A stretch of DNA of 46,852 bases from Candidatus Aenigmatarchaeota archaeon (GCA_026397335.1 JAPLVB010000006.1:1-46852); one strand, 5' to 3'; numbered from the stretch's first letter, positions 18,881 through 29,096 are shown. Notes: generated from the letters alone by a model not told the origin. A program made the numbers and translations.

Positions 18881-20521
18881 TTAGTAGAAATCCTCATCTG
18901 AGAATTCGTCCTCTTCTTTCTCGTCACCGCCCTCTTCAAACTCTTCCTCTCCACCGCCGCCTTTCTTCTTTATGAATTTCTTGAACACAATAAATCCCAC
19001 AACAGCAGCGGCTGCCACACCCCCTCCTATCAGGGCTATGGTTGTTATGTCAAATCCGCCAGTTGGTGACGGTTCGGTGCCTCCTGTGCATATCCCGTCT
19101 GAGCAGGTTTCTCCTGCTCCTGTGCAGTCAGAACTTGTGCAGCATTGCTGGCAGCTCCCGGAGCAGCATACCCCCGAACTGCAGTCTGAGTTTGTCGTGC
19201 ATCCTATTGGAGTAGATTTCTCGCATATGTTGCTGTAAGTGCACGTCTCATCTGTATTGCAGTCAGAACTGCTGCAGCACTCCCCGCCTGTTATGCATGA
19301 GCCGCTGCAGCATATTCCTCCTGTGCAGCTGGCCATATCGCTCTTGCCTTCGCACTCTCCCGGAATAACTGCTGATGTGCATTTGAAATCAGAAGAACAT
19401 GTTTTTCCTGAAGGGCAGTCAGAACTGGAGCAGCATTCTGCCCCTCTTGTCCTGCATATTCCTCCGCAGCATATCCCGCCCAGGCAAAGCGCCATGTCAC
19501 TCTTGCCCTCGCAGGATGCTGGATTTATTGCGCCAATCACGCTGATTCTCAATTCAACTGGTATCTGCTTGATTTCTGTTGGGCCTGACAAGAGAGTCGC
19601 GAACGTGGAGATGTTTGTGCTTGACTGTATATTGTTGAGAGTGACCGTCATGTACGTGCTCTCATTCGGCTCAAGGGAGGTTTTCTTGGGGGTTATGGTC
19701 AGATAACTGGAAATCTGCTGCGGAACAGAAATGCTCAGGGCTGTGAGATTATCTGTTCCCAAATTCGTGATTTTGAAAGTCTCAATCTTGAACTCCTGGT
19801 TTGGATTTATCACAGGGCTGTAGGCTATGCTGTCTGCCTTTACATCAGGAGATCCTGTTCCCCCGCCACCGCCACCAACAACCACCCTTGCAACCCCTCC
19901 GCCGAAATCAGTGGGGCTGGTTGCAGAGAAAGCAATGTAATACTCCCCATTTGAAAGGGTTATGTTGGTGCTGTAGCCGTAAATCATGTCGTTTCTTATC
20001 GTTGTTCCGCTCTTCACCATATTGAGCCCGGCAGTATCATAAACCTTGTAGGAAATAGTACCTGTTATAGAACCTCCTGCCCAGGCTTTTATGTAGACAA
20101 TGTTTCCTGATGTGGTTATTTGGCTGCTTATCGGGATTCCTCCCACGCTCACATTAACAGATGTGGTTTGATTCTGATTGTTCTGGTTTACGGCAATAAC
20201 ATCAGTTTCATAGGGAACCCCGTAAGACGGTCCCGGGAACATGTTGGGGCCACATGTATTCGGGATGTCTGTGTTAGAAAAATAGCACACATACTTGTTC
20301 CCTACGAAATTAATGCTCCAATACCCGTATTGTACACCATAGACAATCCATTTCACGCTCACGGATTCCCCGGAGGATGCATGCGGGTCCGCGATCATGA
20401 TGAAGCTCGAGTTGACAGAAATCTTGTCCGGTATGAAAGTCACGTCAGGCGGCTGTATTGCGCTTGCACTCGGAACAGAAAGAAAAATCACAGCCAGCGC
20501 TGCAATCCAGAATGGCTTCAT
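18881..20521 (-). CDS. Membrane-anchored surface protein with Cys-rich modules and acidic cytoplasmic tail
   Basis: Signal peptide; repeated CxxSSDCxxGxxC / GGICC modules; C-terminal TM then GGGGEEEFEEGGDEKEEDEFSDEDFY. Confidence 0.7.
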   Translation of the reverse strand: MKPFWIAALAVIFLSVPSASAIQPPDVTFIPDKISVNSSFIMIADPHASSGESVSVKWIVYGVQYGYWSINFVGNKYVCYFSNTDIPNTCGPNMFPGPSYGVPYETDVIAVNQNNQNQTTSVNVSVGGIPISSQITTSGNIVYIKAWAGGSITGTISYKVYDTAGLNMVKSGTTIRNDMIYGYSTNITLSNGEYYIAFSATSPTDFGGGVARVVVGGGGGGTGSPDVKADSIAYSPVINPNQEFKIETFKITNLGTDNLTALSISVPQQISSYLTITPKKTSLEPNESTYMTVTLNNIQSSTNISTFATLLSGPTEIKQIPVELRISVIGAINPASCEGKSDMALCLGGICCGGICRTRGAECCSSSDCPSGKTCSSDFKCTSAVIPGECEGKSDMASCTGGICCSGSCITGGECCSSSDCNTDETCTYSNICEKSTPIGCTTNSDCSSGVCCSGSCQQCCTSSDCTGAGETCSDGICTGGTEPSPTGGFDITTIALIGGGVAAAAVVGFIVFKKFIKKKGGGGEEEFEEGGDEKEEDEFSDEDFY

Positions 20522-20581
20522 AAGTATATTATATTGGCCGGCTTATTTAAGTAATTTAAACCTGCGCGGTGAATAGTGATT

Positions 20582-20902
20582 ATGGTTTCGTTCAAGGAGT
20601 TCCAGGGCCTGGATTTGCGGGTTGGCAAGGTCCTCTCGGTCGAGAACATCCCGAACGCTGACAAGCTTTACAAGCTCTCCGTGGACATGGGAGAGAAAAA
20701 AATCACCTTGGTGGCAGGGCTCAGGCCTTACTACAAGCCCGAGGAGATGAAGGGGAAGAAGATAATTGTTGTGACAAATCTTGACCATGTCACTCTTAAG
20801 GGTGTGACTTCAGAGGGTATGCTGCTTGCAGCGCAAGAAGGAAACAAGGTAAGTCTGCTCACAGTGGACAAGGATGTAAAGCCTGGCTCAAAAATTTCAT
20901 AA
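20582..20902 (+). CDS. tRNA-binding (MetRS C-terminal/EMAP-like) domain protein
   Basis: FQGLDLRVGKVLSVENIPNADKLYKLSVDMGEKKITLVAGLRPYYKPEEMKGKKIIVVTNL: canonical OB-fold tRNA-binding motif. The tracked ORF starts at 20576 (MIMV); the start is set here at MVSFKEFQ. Confidence 0.85.
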   Translation: MVSFKEFQGLDLRVGKVLSVENIPNADKLYKLSVDMGEKKITLVAGLRPYYKPEEMKGKKIIVVTNLDHVTLKGVTSEGMLLAAQEGNKVSLLTVDKDVKPGSKIS

Positions 20903-20916
20903 ATCGAGTTGGTTCT

Positions 20917-21603
20917 ATGGAAACGCAAAAAATCATGAGAGGGGAGAAGGTTGTTATTCTGGCTGACCACAGGGAGATCGCCTCTAATGTGACAAGGCAC
21001 CTGAGGGAGCATGATGCGGACATCCGGGAGATCCAGCTAAAGGTCGGGGATTACATAGTTTCCGAGAGGGTGGCTGTGGAGAGGAAGAGTGTCCCGGATT
21101 TCCTGCAGTCCGTGATAGACCAGCGCCTTTTCAAGCAGATGGAGCAGCTTGCGGATTCTTACGAGAAGCCTGTGCTTATCCTTGAAGGGAACCCAGAGCT
21201 GCTTTTCCTGGAGAGGAACATGCACGCGAACACTGTGCGCGGGGTTCTCTCCTCAATAGCGATAGACTACAGAATCCCCATAATCTGGACACACAATTCA
21301 AAGGAGACAGCGGCCCAGATATACTGGATGGCCTACAGGGAGCAGGTCCAGGAGAGAAAGGGCCTGCAGATCCGCTGCAATAAAAGGAATCGCACCCTTG
21401 CACACCATCAGGAGTTCCTTGTGGCAGGCCTTCCCAATGTCTCGAATGTCTTGAGCAAAAGGCTGCTCAAGCATTTCGGAACTGTGCGGGATGTTTATGA
21501 TGCCACCCCGGAGGAGCTCATGAAAGTGGAGGGAATAGGGAAGGAAAAGGCCAAGAATGTATGGGAGCTCATAAATGCGGAATATCAGGAAAAAGAAGAT
21601 TAG
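20917..21603 (+). CDS. XPF/ERCC4-type endonuclease with C-terminal HhH
   Basis: VERKSVPDFLQSVIDQRLFKQ (ERKx3D nuclease motif) plus tandem helix-hairpin-helix VEGIGKEKAKNVWEL. Confidence 0.85.
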   Translation: METQKIMRGEKVVILADHREIASNVTRHLREHDADIREIQLKVGDYIVSERVAVERKSVPDFLQSVIDQRLFKQMEQLADSYEKPVLILEGNPELLFLERNMHANTVRGVLSSIAIDYRIPIIWTHNSKETAAQIYWMAYREQVQERKGLQIRCNKRNRTLAHHQEFLVAGLPNVSNVLSKRLLKHFGTVRDVYDATPEELMKVEGIGKEKAKNVWELINAEYQEKED

Positions 21604-21606
21604 CTT

Positions 21607-21624
21607 GAAGTTCTAATGAACTTC
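21607..21624. repeat. Single palindromic element between convergent genes
   Basis: GAAGTTC-TAAT-GAACTTC followed by TTTCCAGTG. Confidence 0.7.
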
Positions 21625-21635
21625 TTTCCAGTGTT

Positions 21636-23339
21636 CTATTTCTTTAAGCAAGCCTCCAAGAATCCCCTGAAAAGGGGATGGGGATTTATCGGCCTGGAAG
21701 TGAGCTCAGGATGGAACTGTGTTCCCACGAAAAATCTCTTTCCGGGCAGCTCGAGAATCTGCATGATCTTTTTTTCAGGGGCGCGGCCTGAGAACACAAG
21801 ACCGTGCTTCTCAAGTGTTTCTATGTATTTGGGATTCACGTTCCACCTGTGGCGGAAGCGTTCCCTCGCGCTGTTCTTTCCGTAAAGCTTGTGAGCAAAA
21901 GTGTTTTTCTCTATACCCAGGTCAAATCCCCCGAGTCTCATGGTCCCTCCCAGACCCTTTATCTCCTCCTGTTCTGGAAGAATGAAAATCACAGGGTGGG
22001 GAGTCTCATCATCTATCTCAGTCGAATTCGCGCCTTTCAGGCCGCACACATTCCTTGAGAACTCTATCACAGCCATCTGGAACCCGAAACACAGACCAAA
22101 GAAAGGAATGTCATTCTCTCTCGCGTATCGAATGCACTCTATCTTTCCTTCGGTCCCCCTCTCCCCAAAGCCTCCTGGAACTATTATTCCATCTACCCCT
22201 TCCATCTTTTGTTTTACATTCTCCGGAGTGATGTGCGTGGCTTCTATCCATTGGATTTTGGGCCTGATCCCAAGATAGGGGGAGGTGTGCTCTATGGCTT
22301 TCAGTATGCTCAGGTAGGAATCATGCACGGATGTGTATTTCCCTACTATCCCGACTGTGACCTCCATGTTTGCTGAGTTTATTTTTTCCACAAGCTCCTT
22401 CCACTTATGGTATTCTGTCCTGTCGTTCCCGTCCCTTCTCGGGAGCTTAAGAATCTTTATTATCTCCTCGTCTATCCCTACATCCTGAAGGAAAATCGGG
22501 ATCTTGTAGATGTTATCAATATCATAGCAGTTTATCACCCTCTCAACAGGCACGTTCGAGTATATGCTTATCTTCTCTCGTATCTTCTCATTCACAGGAT
22601 TCTCGCTCCTGCATATTATTATGTCAGGCTGTATCCCTATTCCCATGAGCGTCTTGAGCCCTAGCTGGGCAGCCTTGCTCTTGTGCTCACCAAGTGAGCG
22701 CGGCTGGAGTATATATGTAACTGTTATGAAGCACACGTTCTCCTTTCCTTCCTCATAAGCCAGTTCCCTCATCGCCTCCAGGAAATAAGAATTCTCTATA
22801 TCTCCCACAGTCCCTCCGACCTCCACCATGATTATGTCTGCCTCTGATTTCACTGCCAGGTTTCTCAGAAAACTCTTTATCTCGCCTGTCACGTGCGGGA
22901 TGAACTGGACGTCACGACCGAGATATTTGCCCGCCCGCTCCTTGTCTATTATGGTCTTGAAAATCTTTCCAGAAGTAAGGTAATTGTCCTTCGAGAAGTT
23001 CGAGTTCATCATCCTCTCATAGGTTCCCAGGTCAAGGTCGCATTCCGTCCCGTCATCAAGGACAAAAACCTCCCCGTGCCTGAAGGGGTTGAGAGTGCCT
23101 GCATCATAATTCAGGTAACCGTCAAACTTAACAGGTGAGACCTTGTATCCATGGAACAGCTTGAGCAAGGTTCCTATGGAGGAGGAGAAAGTCCCTTTTC
23201 CCACTCCGGAAATAACAGTGCCTGTTATGACTATGAATTTTGTTTTCCCTTTCTCATAGCCCTTAGGAACGCTTGAAATGAACTCGCTGTCATCCGTTTT
23301 CTTGGATATGGTTTTGAACATCTCATGGGACTCTGGCAT
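21636..23339 (-). CDS. pyrG: CTP synthase (divergent)
   Basis: Synthetase plus glutamine amidotransferase domains (GGFGERGTEGKI..., PFFGLCFGFQ, GTQFHPE); N-terminal P-loop region is divergent (ITGTVISGVGKG). Confidence 0.88.
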   Translation of the reverse strand: MPESHEMFKTISKKTDDSEFISSVPKGYEKGKTKFIVITGTVISGVGKGTFSSSIGTLLKLFHGYKVSPVKFDGYLNYDAGTLNPFRHGEVFVLDDGTECDLDLGTYERMMNSNFSKDNYLTSGKIFKTIIDKERAGKYLGRDVQFIPHVTGEIKSFLRNLAVKSEADIIMVEVGGTVGDIENSYFLEAMRELAYEEGKENVCFITVTYILQPRSLGEHKSKAAQLGLKTLMGIGIQPDIIICRSENPVNEKIREKISIYSNVPVERVINCYDIDNIYKIPIFLQDVGIDEEIIKILKLPRRDGNDRTEYHKWKELVEKINSANMEVTVGIVGKYTSVHDSYLSILKAIEHTSPYLGIRPKIQWIEATHITPENVKQKMEGVDGIIVPGGFGERGTEGKIECIRYARENDIPFFGLCFGFQMAVIEFSRNVCGLKGANSTEIDDETPHPVIFILPEQEEIKGLGGTMRLGGFDLGIEKNTFAHKLYGKNSARERFRHRWNVNPKYIETLEKHGLVFSGRAPEKKIMQILELPGKRFFVGTQFHPELTSRPINPHPLFRGFLEACLKK

Positions 23340-23418
23340 AATATATAATACAGCCTAAGGAATAAAAAGGTTGGTTGCACAAACTCTGCTTAAAAATCTT
23401 TCTTATTTAATATTAATT

Positions 23419-23625
23419 ATGACCAGAAAAGAAAAACCCGCAGCCAATCCAGAAGATATAAGAAAAGTTATCAAAAATTATTTTGAAGAACGCAAACCGA
23501 TTCGCCCAAAAAATCTTTTTGTTAATGTATTCGGACATCTGATAAAACAAGGTTACGGAAGTTGTACAATAGGGGATTTCAGGAAAATTTATATGGAAGA
23601 ATTCGAAGAATACTATAAACACTAA
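23419..23625 (+). CDS. Small uncharacterized protein
   Basis: MTRKEKPAANPEDIRKVIKNYFEERKPIRPKN...; start moved downstream of the tracked ORF start. Confidence 0.5.
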   Translation: MTRKEKPAANPEDIRKVIKNYFEERKPIRPKNLFVNVFGHLIKQGYGSCTIGDFRKIYMEEFEEYYKH

Positions 23626-23657
23626 TTTTTTATTAATTAAGAATCCAATTCCTTTCC

Positions 23658-23873
23658 ATGGTAATAAGCAAAGACGTTATAGACAAGATTGCTGCGCTTA
23701 TGACAGCGGCCTTCGGTCTTGTGGCAGCCCTTGCGTGGAATGACGCGATAAAAAGCTCTATACAATCGCTCGGGCTGGAGGCTTACGGACCCTGGCTTTA
23801 TGCAATAATCGTGACCATAATAGCTGTTGTCGCGACAATCTACATAGGAAGAATGGCGGCTAAGGCAAAGTAG
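23658..23873 (+). CDS. DUF5654-like two-TM protein
   Basis: KDVIDKIAALMTAAFGLVAALAWNDAIKS... GPWLYAIIVTIIAVVATIYIGR. Confidence 0.65.
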   Translation: MVISKDVIDKIAALMTAAFGLVAALAWNDAIKSSIQSLGLEAYGPWLYAIIVTIIAVVATIYIGRMAAKAK

Positions 23874-23906
23874 AACCTGATAGTTCGAATGAAGGGAGAA
23901 ACAGCG

Positions 23907-24194
23907 CTATTCATGAAGGTCTCTTACTGAAGTTATGGCTTTTGCAGGACAGACCTCCACGCAAATCAGGCATCCTTTGCATGTCTGGCTGTCCCATACC
24001 GGCTTGCCTTTCCAGTGTATGGCAGTATCCGGGCACATCAGCCAGCACTGCTTGCATCTTGTGCACTTCTTGAGATTCCAGACAGGCTTGAACACCCTCC
24101 AGTCTCCTGTCCGAACCTTAATAGAATTCCCGGGCTCCTCCATGTGCGGGACTCCCTTTCTCTTCTCGTACCTGAGCTGGGATTCCTCCAACAT
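23907..24194 (-). CDS. porD: Pyruvate/2-oxoacid:ferredoxin oxidoreductase delta subunit (2x[4Fe-4S])
   Basis: CTRCKQCWLMCPDTAI and CKGCLICVEVCPAKAI with a PorD-type N-terminus (GDWRVFKPVWNLKKCTRC). Confidence 0.85.
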   Translation of the reverse strand: MLEESQLRYEKRKGVPHMEEPGNSIKVRTGDWRVFKPVWNLKKCTRCKQCWLMCPDTAIHWKGKPVWDSQTCKGCLICVEVCPAKAITSVRDLHE

Positions 24195-24203
24195 AGTGAC
24201 CTT

Positions 24204-24240
24204 GGAATGAAGTTGGCTTTGCCAACTTCCAACTGATTCC
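24204..24240. repeat. Nested palindromic element between porD and the Hef-type gene
   Basis: Outer GGAAT/ATTCC; inner GAAGTTGGC-TTT-GCCAACTTC (24209-24229). Confidence 0.75.
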
Positions 24241-24291
24241 TTTTTATTATTGTCAGAATTCGTATAAATTATACGGGCAATAAGTGGTCTT

Positions 24292-25812
24292 ATGAATTAT
24301 GTGAAACATCCCCTGATAGTTGAGAATTCAATAGAGTCTAGGGCTTACCAGGAGGCAATACTGGGGACTGCTGCAAAAAACCACACCCTGTGCGTATTGC
24401 CCACAGGGCTTGGCAAGACAAATATCGCCATAATGCTTGCCGCGCACAGGCTGGAAAAATATCCGGATTCCAGGATTATTGTGATGGCTCCGACAAGGCC
24501 CCTTGTGAACCAGCATTATAAAACCTTTGTCAGAAGTCTGAAAATTCCCGTGGAGGATATGGTGGCGGTTACGGGATTCATAAAGCCTGAGGAGAGGGAG
24601 CGGCTTTACGGGAAAAAACTCCTGTTCGCAACCCCCCAGGTAATTGAGAACGACCTGAAGTCAGGAATCCTTTCCCTCGAGCGTGTCTCGCTTCTTGTCA
24701 TAGATGAGGCCCACCATTCCGTAGGAGGGTATGCTTATCCGTTTGTGGCAAAAACTTATCTGGAGCAGGCTCGCTTCCCAAGAATTCTCGCGCTTACAGC
24801 ATCCCCGGGAGGGACAACAGAAAAGATACAGGAGATAAAAAACAATCTGGGAATAAATGCAGTTGAAATCCGGACTGATGAGGACCATGATGTGAGGCCC
24901 TGGATAAAAGAGAAGCAGATAGACTGGATTTATGTGGAGCTGCCTGAGAGCTTTCTGCGCATTAAGCGGTATCTTGATGAGGCGATAGAAGACAGGGCTG
25001 GAAAACTCAAGTCCATGGGCTTTCTGAAAAAACACAAACCCTCTAAACGCGACTTCCTAGAGCTGCAGGCAAAAATGCAGGCCTCCATAAGCAGGGGTCA
25101 TAAGGCTGCTTTTGGGATTTCTTCAATAGTGGCCCAGGTCATAAAGCTGGAGCATGCGCTGGATCTTCTGGAAACCCAGGGAATAACAATGCTGGAAAAA
25201 TATTGGAAAAGACTTAAGGAGGACACAACCAAGGCTGCAAAAACCATCCTGAAGGACCAGAGGGTCGCGAATGCCATGTTCCTATCCAGAGAACTGTTTG
25301 AAAGCGGCTCCAAGCACCCGAAAATGGGGAAGCTCTGTCAGATAGTGGACAGGCAATTCCGAGAGAAAGACTCAAAAATCATAATTTTTGCTAACTACCG
25401 TGAGTCTGTAAAGGAGATAGTCTCGAGCTTGAAGAATATAGAGGGGGTTAGGCCTGTGGAGTTCGTGGGCCAGAAAGAAGGTCTCACCCAGAAGGAGCAG
25501 ATAGCCCGTTTGTCTGACTTCAGGGACGGAGTGTATAACGTGCTTGTGGGGACAAGCGTCTCGGAGGAGGGGCTGGACATACCGGCAATGGATCTGGCCA
25601 TTTTCTATGAGCCGGTTCCCTCGGAGATACGCTCAATCCAGAGGCGCGGCCGGGTGGGCAGGCAGAAAGTCGGAAGGGTTATCTTTCTCATAACAAGAAG
25701 GACCCGGGACGAAGCGTACTTCTGGAGCGCCCATAACAAGGAAAAAAGGATGCACAAGACGTTGTATGGAATGAAGTCGGCAAAGCCGACTTCCAGCCAG
25801 ACATCAGAATGA
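24292..25812 (+). CDS. Hef/ERCC4-family SF2 helicase (helicase domain only)
   Basis: LPTGLGKTNIA, DEAHH, TASPGG, GTSVSEEGLDIPAMDLAIFYEPVPSEIRSIQRRGRVGR. No nuclease domain in this ORF. Confidence 0.88.
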   Translation: MNYVKHPLIVENSIESRAYQEAILGTAAKNHTLCVLPTGLGKTNIAIMLAAHRLEKYPDSRIIVMAPTRPLVNQHYKTFVRSLKIPVEDMVAVTGFIKPEERERLYGKKLLFATPQVIENDLKSGILSLERVSLLVIDEAHHSVGGYAYPFVAKTYLEQARFPRILALTASPGGTTEKIQEIKNNLGINAVEIRTDEDHDVRPWIKEKQIDWIYVELPESFLRIKRYLDEAIEDRAGKLKSMGFLKKHKPSKRDFLELQAKMQASISRGHKAAFGISSIVAQVIKLEHALDLLETQGITMLEKYWKRLKEDTTKAAKTILKDQRVANAMFLSRELFESGSKHPKMGKLCQIVDRQFREKDSKIIIFANYRESVKEIVSSLKNIEGVRPVEFVGQKEGLTQKEQIARLSDFRDGVYNVLVGTSVSEEGLDIPAMDLAIFYEPVPSEIRSIQRRGRVGRQKVGRVIFLITRRTRDEAYFWSAHNKEKRMHKTLYGMKSAKPTSSQTSE

Positions 25813-25869
25813 AGGCGGAACGGGAGTGAGAAGGCGTCAAGAGACGCCTTCAATCGAAATTCCGCCTTC
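25773..25869. repeat. Tandem: single hairpin followed by nested hairpin at the end of the Hef-type gene
   Basis: GAAGTCGGC-AAA-GCCGACTTC (25773-25793); outer GAAGGCGGAA/TTCCGCCTTC (25811-25820, 25860-25869) enclosing GAAGGCGTC-AAGA-GACGCCTTC (25830-25851). Confidence 0.85.
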
Positions 25870-25910
25870 CAGCCAAGAACTGGGATGAGAAGGAAGCAGA
25901 GTCTTGAGAG

Positions 25911-26093
25911 TTAAAGTTGTTGCAATTTTTTGGAAACGTGATTGTATATTTCTCTTTCTTCCGAATCGAACTGGCTAAAGTGACTATATATCGCTTCTGC
26001 AGCTTCGCCAAAATTCTTTATGCATGGAATATACAGGGTTCTGCCATCTCCTGCAGCAAATCCTTCTTCAATCTTGTATATTTGTAATACCAT
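25911..26093 (-). CDS. Small hypothetical protein
   Basis: 60 aa MVLQIYKIEEGFAAGDGRTLYIPCIKNFGEAAEAIYSHF...; plausible composition, no family recognised. Confidence 0.35.
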   Translation of the reverse strand: MVLQIYKIEEGFAAGDGRTLYIPCIKNFGEAAEAIYSHFSQFDSEEREIYNHVSKKLQQL

Positions 26094-26208
26094 TCAAATC
26101 ATCTATAATTTTAAACTCCAATCCAACGTATAAAGGAGTAGTTTGTGCAAGCAATTATTTAAGCATATGCCGGAATCTTTCCCGGATTCCACCGAATTTA
26201 AAAACAGC

Positions 26209-27162
26209 TTACCTGCTTTCTCTCTCTTCCTCTTCCCTGACCTTCTCTTCGACCTCGTCCCTTATGCCAAGGGATTCAACCATTTCCTTGTAGCGGTTCC
26301 TGATTGTGACCTCTGTGACCCCAATCGCGTCCGCCACCTCCCGCTGGGTTTTTTTCTCCCCCTCGAGTACGGCTGCTATGTACAAAGCCGCAGCAGCCAC
26401 TCCTATGGGGCCCTTGCCAGAAGTAACATCAAAGTTTCTTGCCTCGTCCAGGACCTCCACTGCCCTTACCTGTACCCTCTCGGAAAGGTTCAAAAGTGAA
26501 CCGAACCTCGGTACGTAATCCTGCGCCTTTGCAGGAAGGATTCTGATATGCAACTTGCGAGCTATGTACCTGTACGTCTTCCCTATGTCCCTCCTGTTTA
26601 TACCGGATGCCTTGGATATCTCGTCCAGTGTCCTTGGAGCGCCTTCCTCCCTGCATGTGGTGTAAAGCAGGGCTGCTATAATGGATTCCGTGGAGCGGCC
26701 CCTGACCAGACCTTTGTTAACGGCCTGCTGGTAAAGTTTCGCGACTTTCTCATGGACTGCCCTTGAAAGGTGAAGCTGGGAAACCAGCCTCTGCAATTCT
26801 GAGAATGCGAAAGAAAGATTGCGGTCCTTTGACTTGATAAGCCTCTTGTGCCATTTTGTGAGCCTGTAATACTGCGCCCTTTTCTTGGAAGAGACCTTGA
26901 ACAATTCTCCTTTCCCCTTTCCTATCTCTGTGGTTATTCCCTGGTCATGCTTCATGGGGGTCAAAGCAGCCCCTGTTCTCACCCTGCGGGAGCGCTGGTC
27001 CTCATCAAAGGCTCTCCATTCCTGTGTCAGGTCCACCATGGACTCGCTCAGGACAGCTCCGCAGGAATTGCAAATAGTCTCGCCCCTCTCATAATCATAC
27101 CTTATCTTCTCAGAACCGCATTCGGGGCAGACTGGAACGGATTTCTGCTTTTTCTCTATCAT
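26209..27162 (-). CDS. tfb: Transcription initiation factor IIB
   Basis: N-terminal zinc ribbon CPECGSEKIRYDYERGETICNSCGAVL, B-finger region, two cyclin-like repeats. Confidence 0.95.
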   Translation of the reverse strand: MIEKKQKSVPVCPECGSEKIRYDYERGETICNSCGAVLSESMVDLTQEWRAFDEDQRSRRVRTGAALTPMKHDQGITTEIGKGKGELFKVSSKKRAQYYRLTKWHKRLIKSKDRNLSFAFSELQRLVSQLHLSRAVHEKVAKLYQQAVNKGLVRGRSTESIIAALLYTTCREEGAPRTLDEISKASGINRRDIGKTYRYIARKLHIRILPAKAQDYVPRFGSLLNLSERVQVRAVEVLDEARNFDVTSGKGPIGVAAAALYIAAVLEGEKKTQREVADAIGVTEVTIRNRYKEMVESLGIRDEVEEKVREEEERESR

Positions 27163-27344
27163 AACACACCTTTGTTACCCCCTTTCAGTGATTATGAGGG
27201 GAGATTTGAATGTTATATTTTGCACACACTCATTTATAAAGTTTTCGGTTTTTTAAGCATAACTTTAAATACTTTTACCATTAGATAGTAATCCTTTTTA
27301 AAGCTAATGTTTTTGCCCGGTATTTTCCTATGAATAAAAGAAGA

Positions 27345-27426
27345 GGGAGGATGTCAACCTTCATTCTTGATTGAAGGTGGATGCTTGATTGACAGCCTTC
27401 GGCTGTCGTTCTTCAGTTCCGCCTTC
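27345..27426. repeat. Palindromic element at the thermosome 3' side
   Basis: ACCTTCA-8nt-TGAAGGT (27357-27378) and GACAGCC-TTC-GGCTGTC (27391-27407); on the minus strand begins GAAGGCGGAAC as at 25811 and 37424. Confidence 0.65.
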
Positions 27427-27431
27427 TCTCT

Positions 27432-29096
27432 TTAATAATCTTCCATTCCGCCCATTCCAGGACCGCCGCCATGAGGCATCGAAGGCATCTTGCCGCCTCC
27501 TGAGCTTGTGACTGAAATCACGTCATCTATCCTAAGTATCATCTCAGCCGCCTCTGCTGCAGATTTTATGGCCTGTGTCTTGATTTTCAGGGGCTCTATC
27601 ACCCCGAGCTTGACCATGTCCTGAACCTCTCCTGAAAACACGTCCAGACCGAATGTTACGTTGCCTTTCTTGTCATGCTGGGACCTCAGGTTCGCGAGCT
27701 TGTCTATCGGGTCAAGGCCTGCGTTCTCTGCGAGACTTCTTGGTATCACTTCCATTGCCTCTGCAAACGCGTTTATAGCGAGCTGCTCCCGACCCTTGAA
27801 CGATTCTGCATATTTCCTGAGCTCTTTCGCGACCTCTATCTCAGAGGCCCCTCCTCCTGCCACTATCTTCCCCAGTTCCAGGGCTGCTGCTATCCCCTTT
27901 ACCGCGTCCTCCATGGCCCTCTGGACCTCATCAACCACGTGCTCTGTGCCTCCCCTTATAAGGATTGTGACAGCTTTTGGCTCGTGACACTCTTCCACAA
28001 AAATCATCTGGTCGCCTGCTATCTTCCTCTCCTCCACACGGCCTGCAAATCCCAAATCATTCTTTGAGAGGTCGTTCAGGTTGTTTACGATGCCCGCGCC
28101 AGTGGCCCTTGCAAGGGCCTCCATGTCTGATTTCTTCACGCGCCTTGCTGCCATTATGCCTGCCTTTGCCATCAAGTGCTGTGCAGCGTCATCTATGCCC
28201 TTCTGGCAGAAAATCACGTTCGCTCCGGACTTGACAACCTTGTCCACCATGTCCCTGAGCATGCGCTCTTCCTGCTCTATGAAGGCCTGCATCTTCTCGG
28301 GAGAGTTTATGGTTATTTTCGTGTCTCCTTCCAGCTCCTTTACCTCCAGGGCAGAATCTATAAGCGCTATTTTTGCCTTCTCTATTTTCTTGGGCATGGC
28401 TGAATGGACAATCTCCTTGTCTATCAGGACCCCGTTTATCAGCTGGCTGTCATTCATGGATCCGCCTTCCTTCTTTTCCAGCTTTATGTTGTCCACATCT
28501 ATGCTCACGACCGTTCCCTTGACATCGGCAATTTTCTTGATAGCCTTTACTGCAATCTCTGCCAGCTCTTTTGAGGCCTTTTCAGCAGACTTCCCTGTTA
28601 TGGCCGTGTTTGCAATCTGCTCCAGAGAAACCTCATCATTTATGTCAACCTTCCTGGAAATTGCGTTAAGGACCTCAAGCGCTTTTGTTTTGGCCATCCT
28701 GTAGCCCTTTGTTATCACAGTAGGGTGTATCTCCTGGTCAAGGAGATCCTCAGCCTTCTTGAGCAGCTCCCCTGCCAAGACAGCTGCTGTGGTTGTGCCG
28801 TCTCCAACTGACTTGTCCTGTGTTTTAGCGACTTCTACCATCATTTTCGCGGCCGGGTGCTCTATATGCATCTCCTCCAGGATTGTGGCCCCATCATTAG
28901 TTATCACCACGTCCCCCAGGGTGTCCACCAGCATCTTGTCCATACCCTTGGGACCAAGAGTGGTCCTTACCGCATCTGCCACAGCCTTTGCCGCAGCTAT
29001 ATTGGAGCGCTGGGCATCCTTGCCCCTGCTCCTCAGAGCTCCCTCTGGTAAAATCAAAATAGGCTGTCCGCCCAACTGTGCAAAACCGTTTGCCAT
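27432..29096 (-). CDS. thsA: Thermosome subunit (group II chaperonin)
   Basis: [31 protein letters not shown], Gly/Met-rich C-terminus [12 protein letters not shown]. Confidence 0.95.
   Translation of the reverse strand: MANGFAQLGGQPILILPEGALRSRGKDAQRSNIAAAKAVADAVRTTLGPKGMDKMLVDTLGDVVITNDGATILEEMHIEHPAAKMMVEVAKTQDKSVGDGTTTAAVLAGELLKKAEDLLDQEIHPTVITKGYRMAKTKALEVLNAISRKVDINDEVSLEQIANTAITGKSAEKASKELAEIAVKAIKKIADVKGTVVSIDVDNIKLEKKEGGSMNDSQLINGVLIDKEIVHSAMPKKIEKAKIALIDSALEVKELEGDTKITINSPEKMQAFIEQEERMLRDMVDKVVKSGANVIFCQKGIDDAAQHLMAKAGIMAARRVKKSDMEALARATGAGIVNNLNDLSKNDLGFAGRVEERKIAGDQMIFVEECHEPKAVTILIRGGTEHVVDEVQRAMEDAVKGIAAALELGKIVAGGGASEIEVAKELRKYAESFKGREQLAINAFAEAMEVIPRSLAENAGLDPIDKLANLRSQHDKKGNVTFGLDVFSGEVQDMVKLGVIEPLKIKTQAIKSAAEAAEMILRIDDVISVTSSGGGKMPSMPHGGGPGMGGMEDY

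Noticed and set aside
21607-21624. Simple intrinsic terminator explanation for all hairpins
   Set aside because: Plausible for this convergent site, but others lie upstream of genes or inside an operon, are nested and lack a following U-tract, so it does not explain the family.
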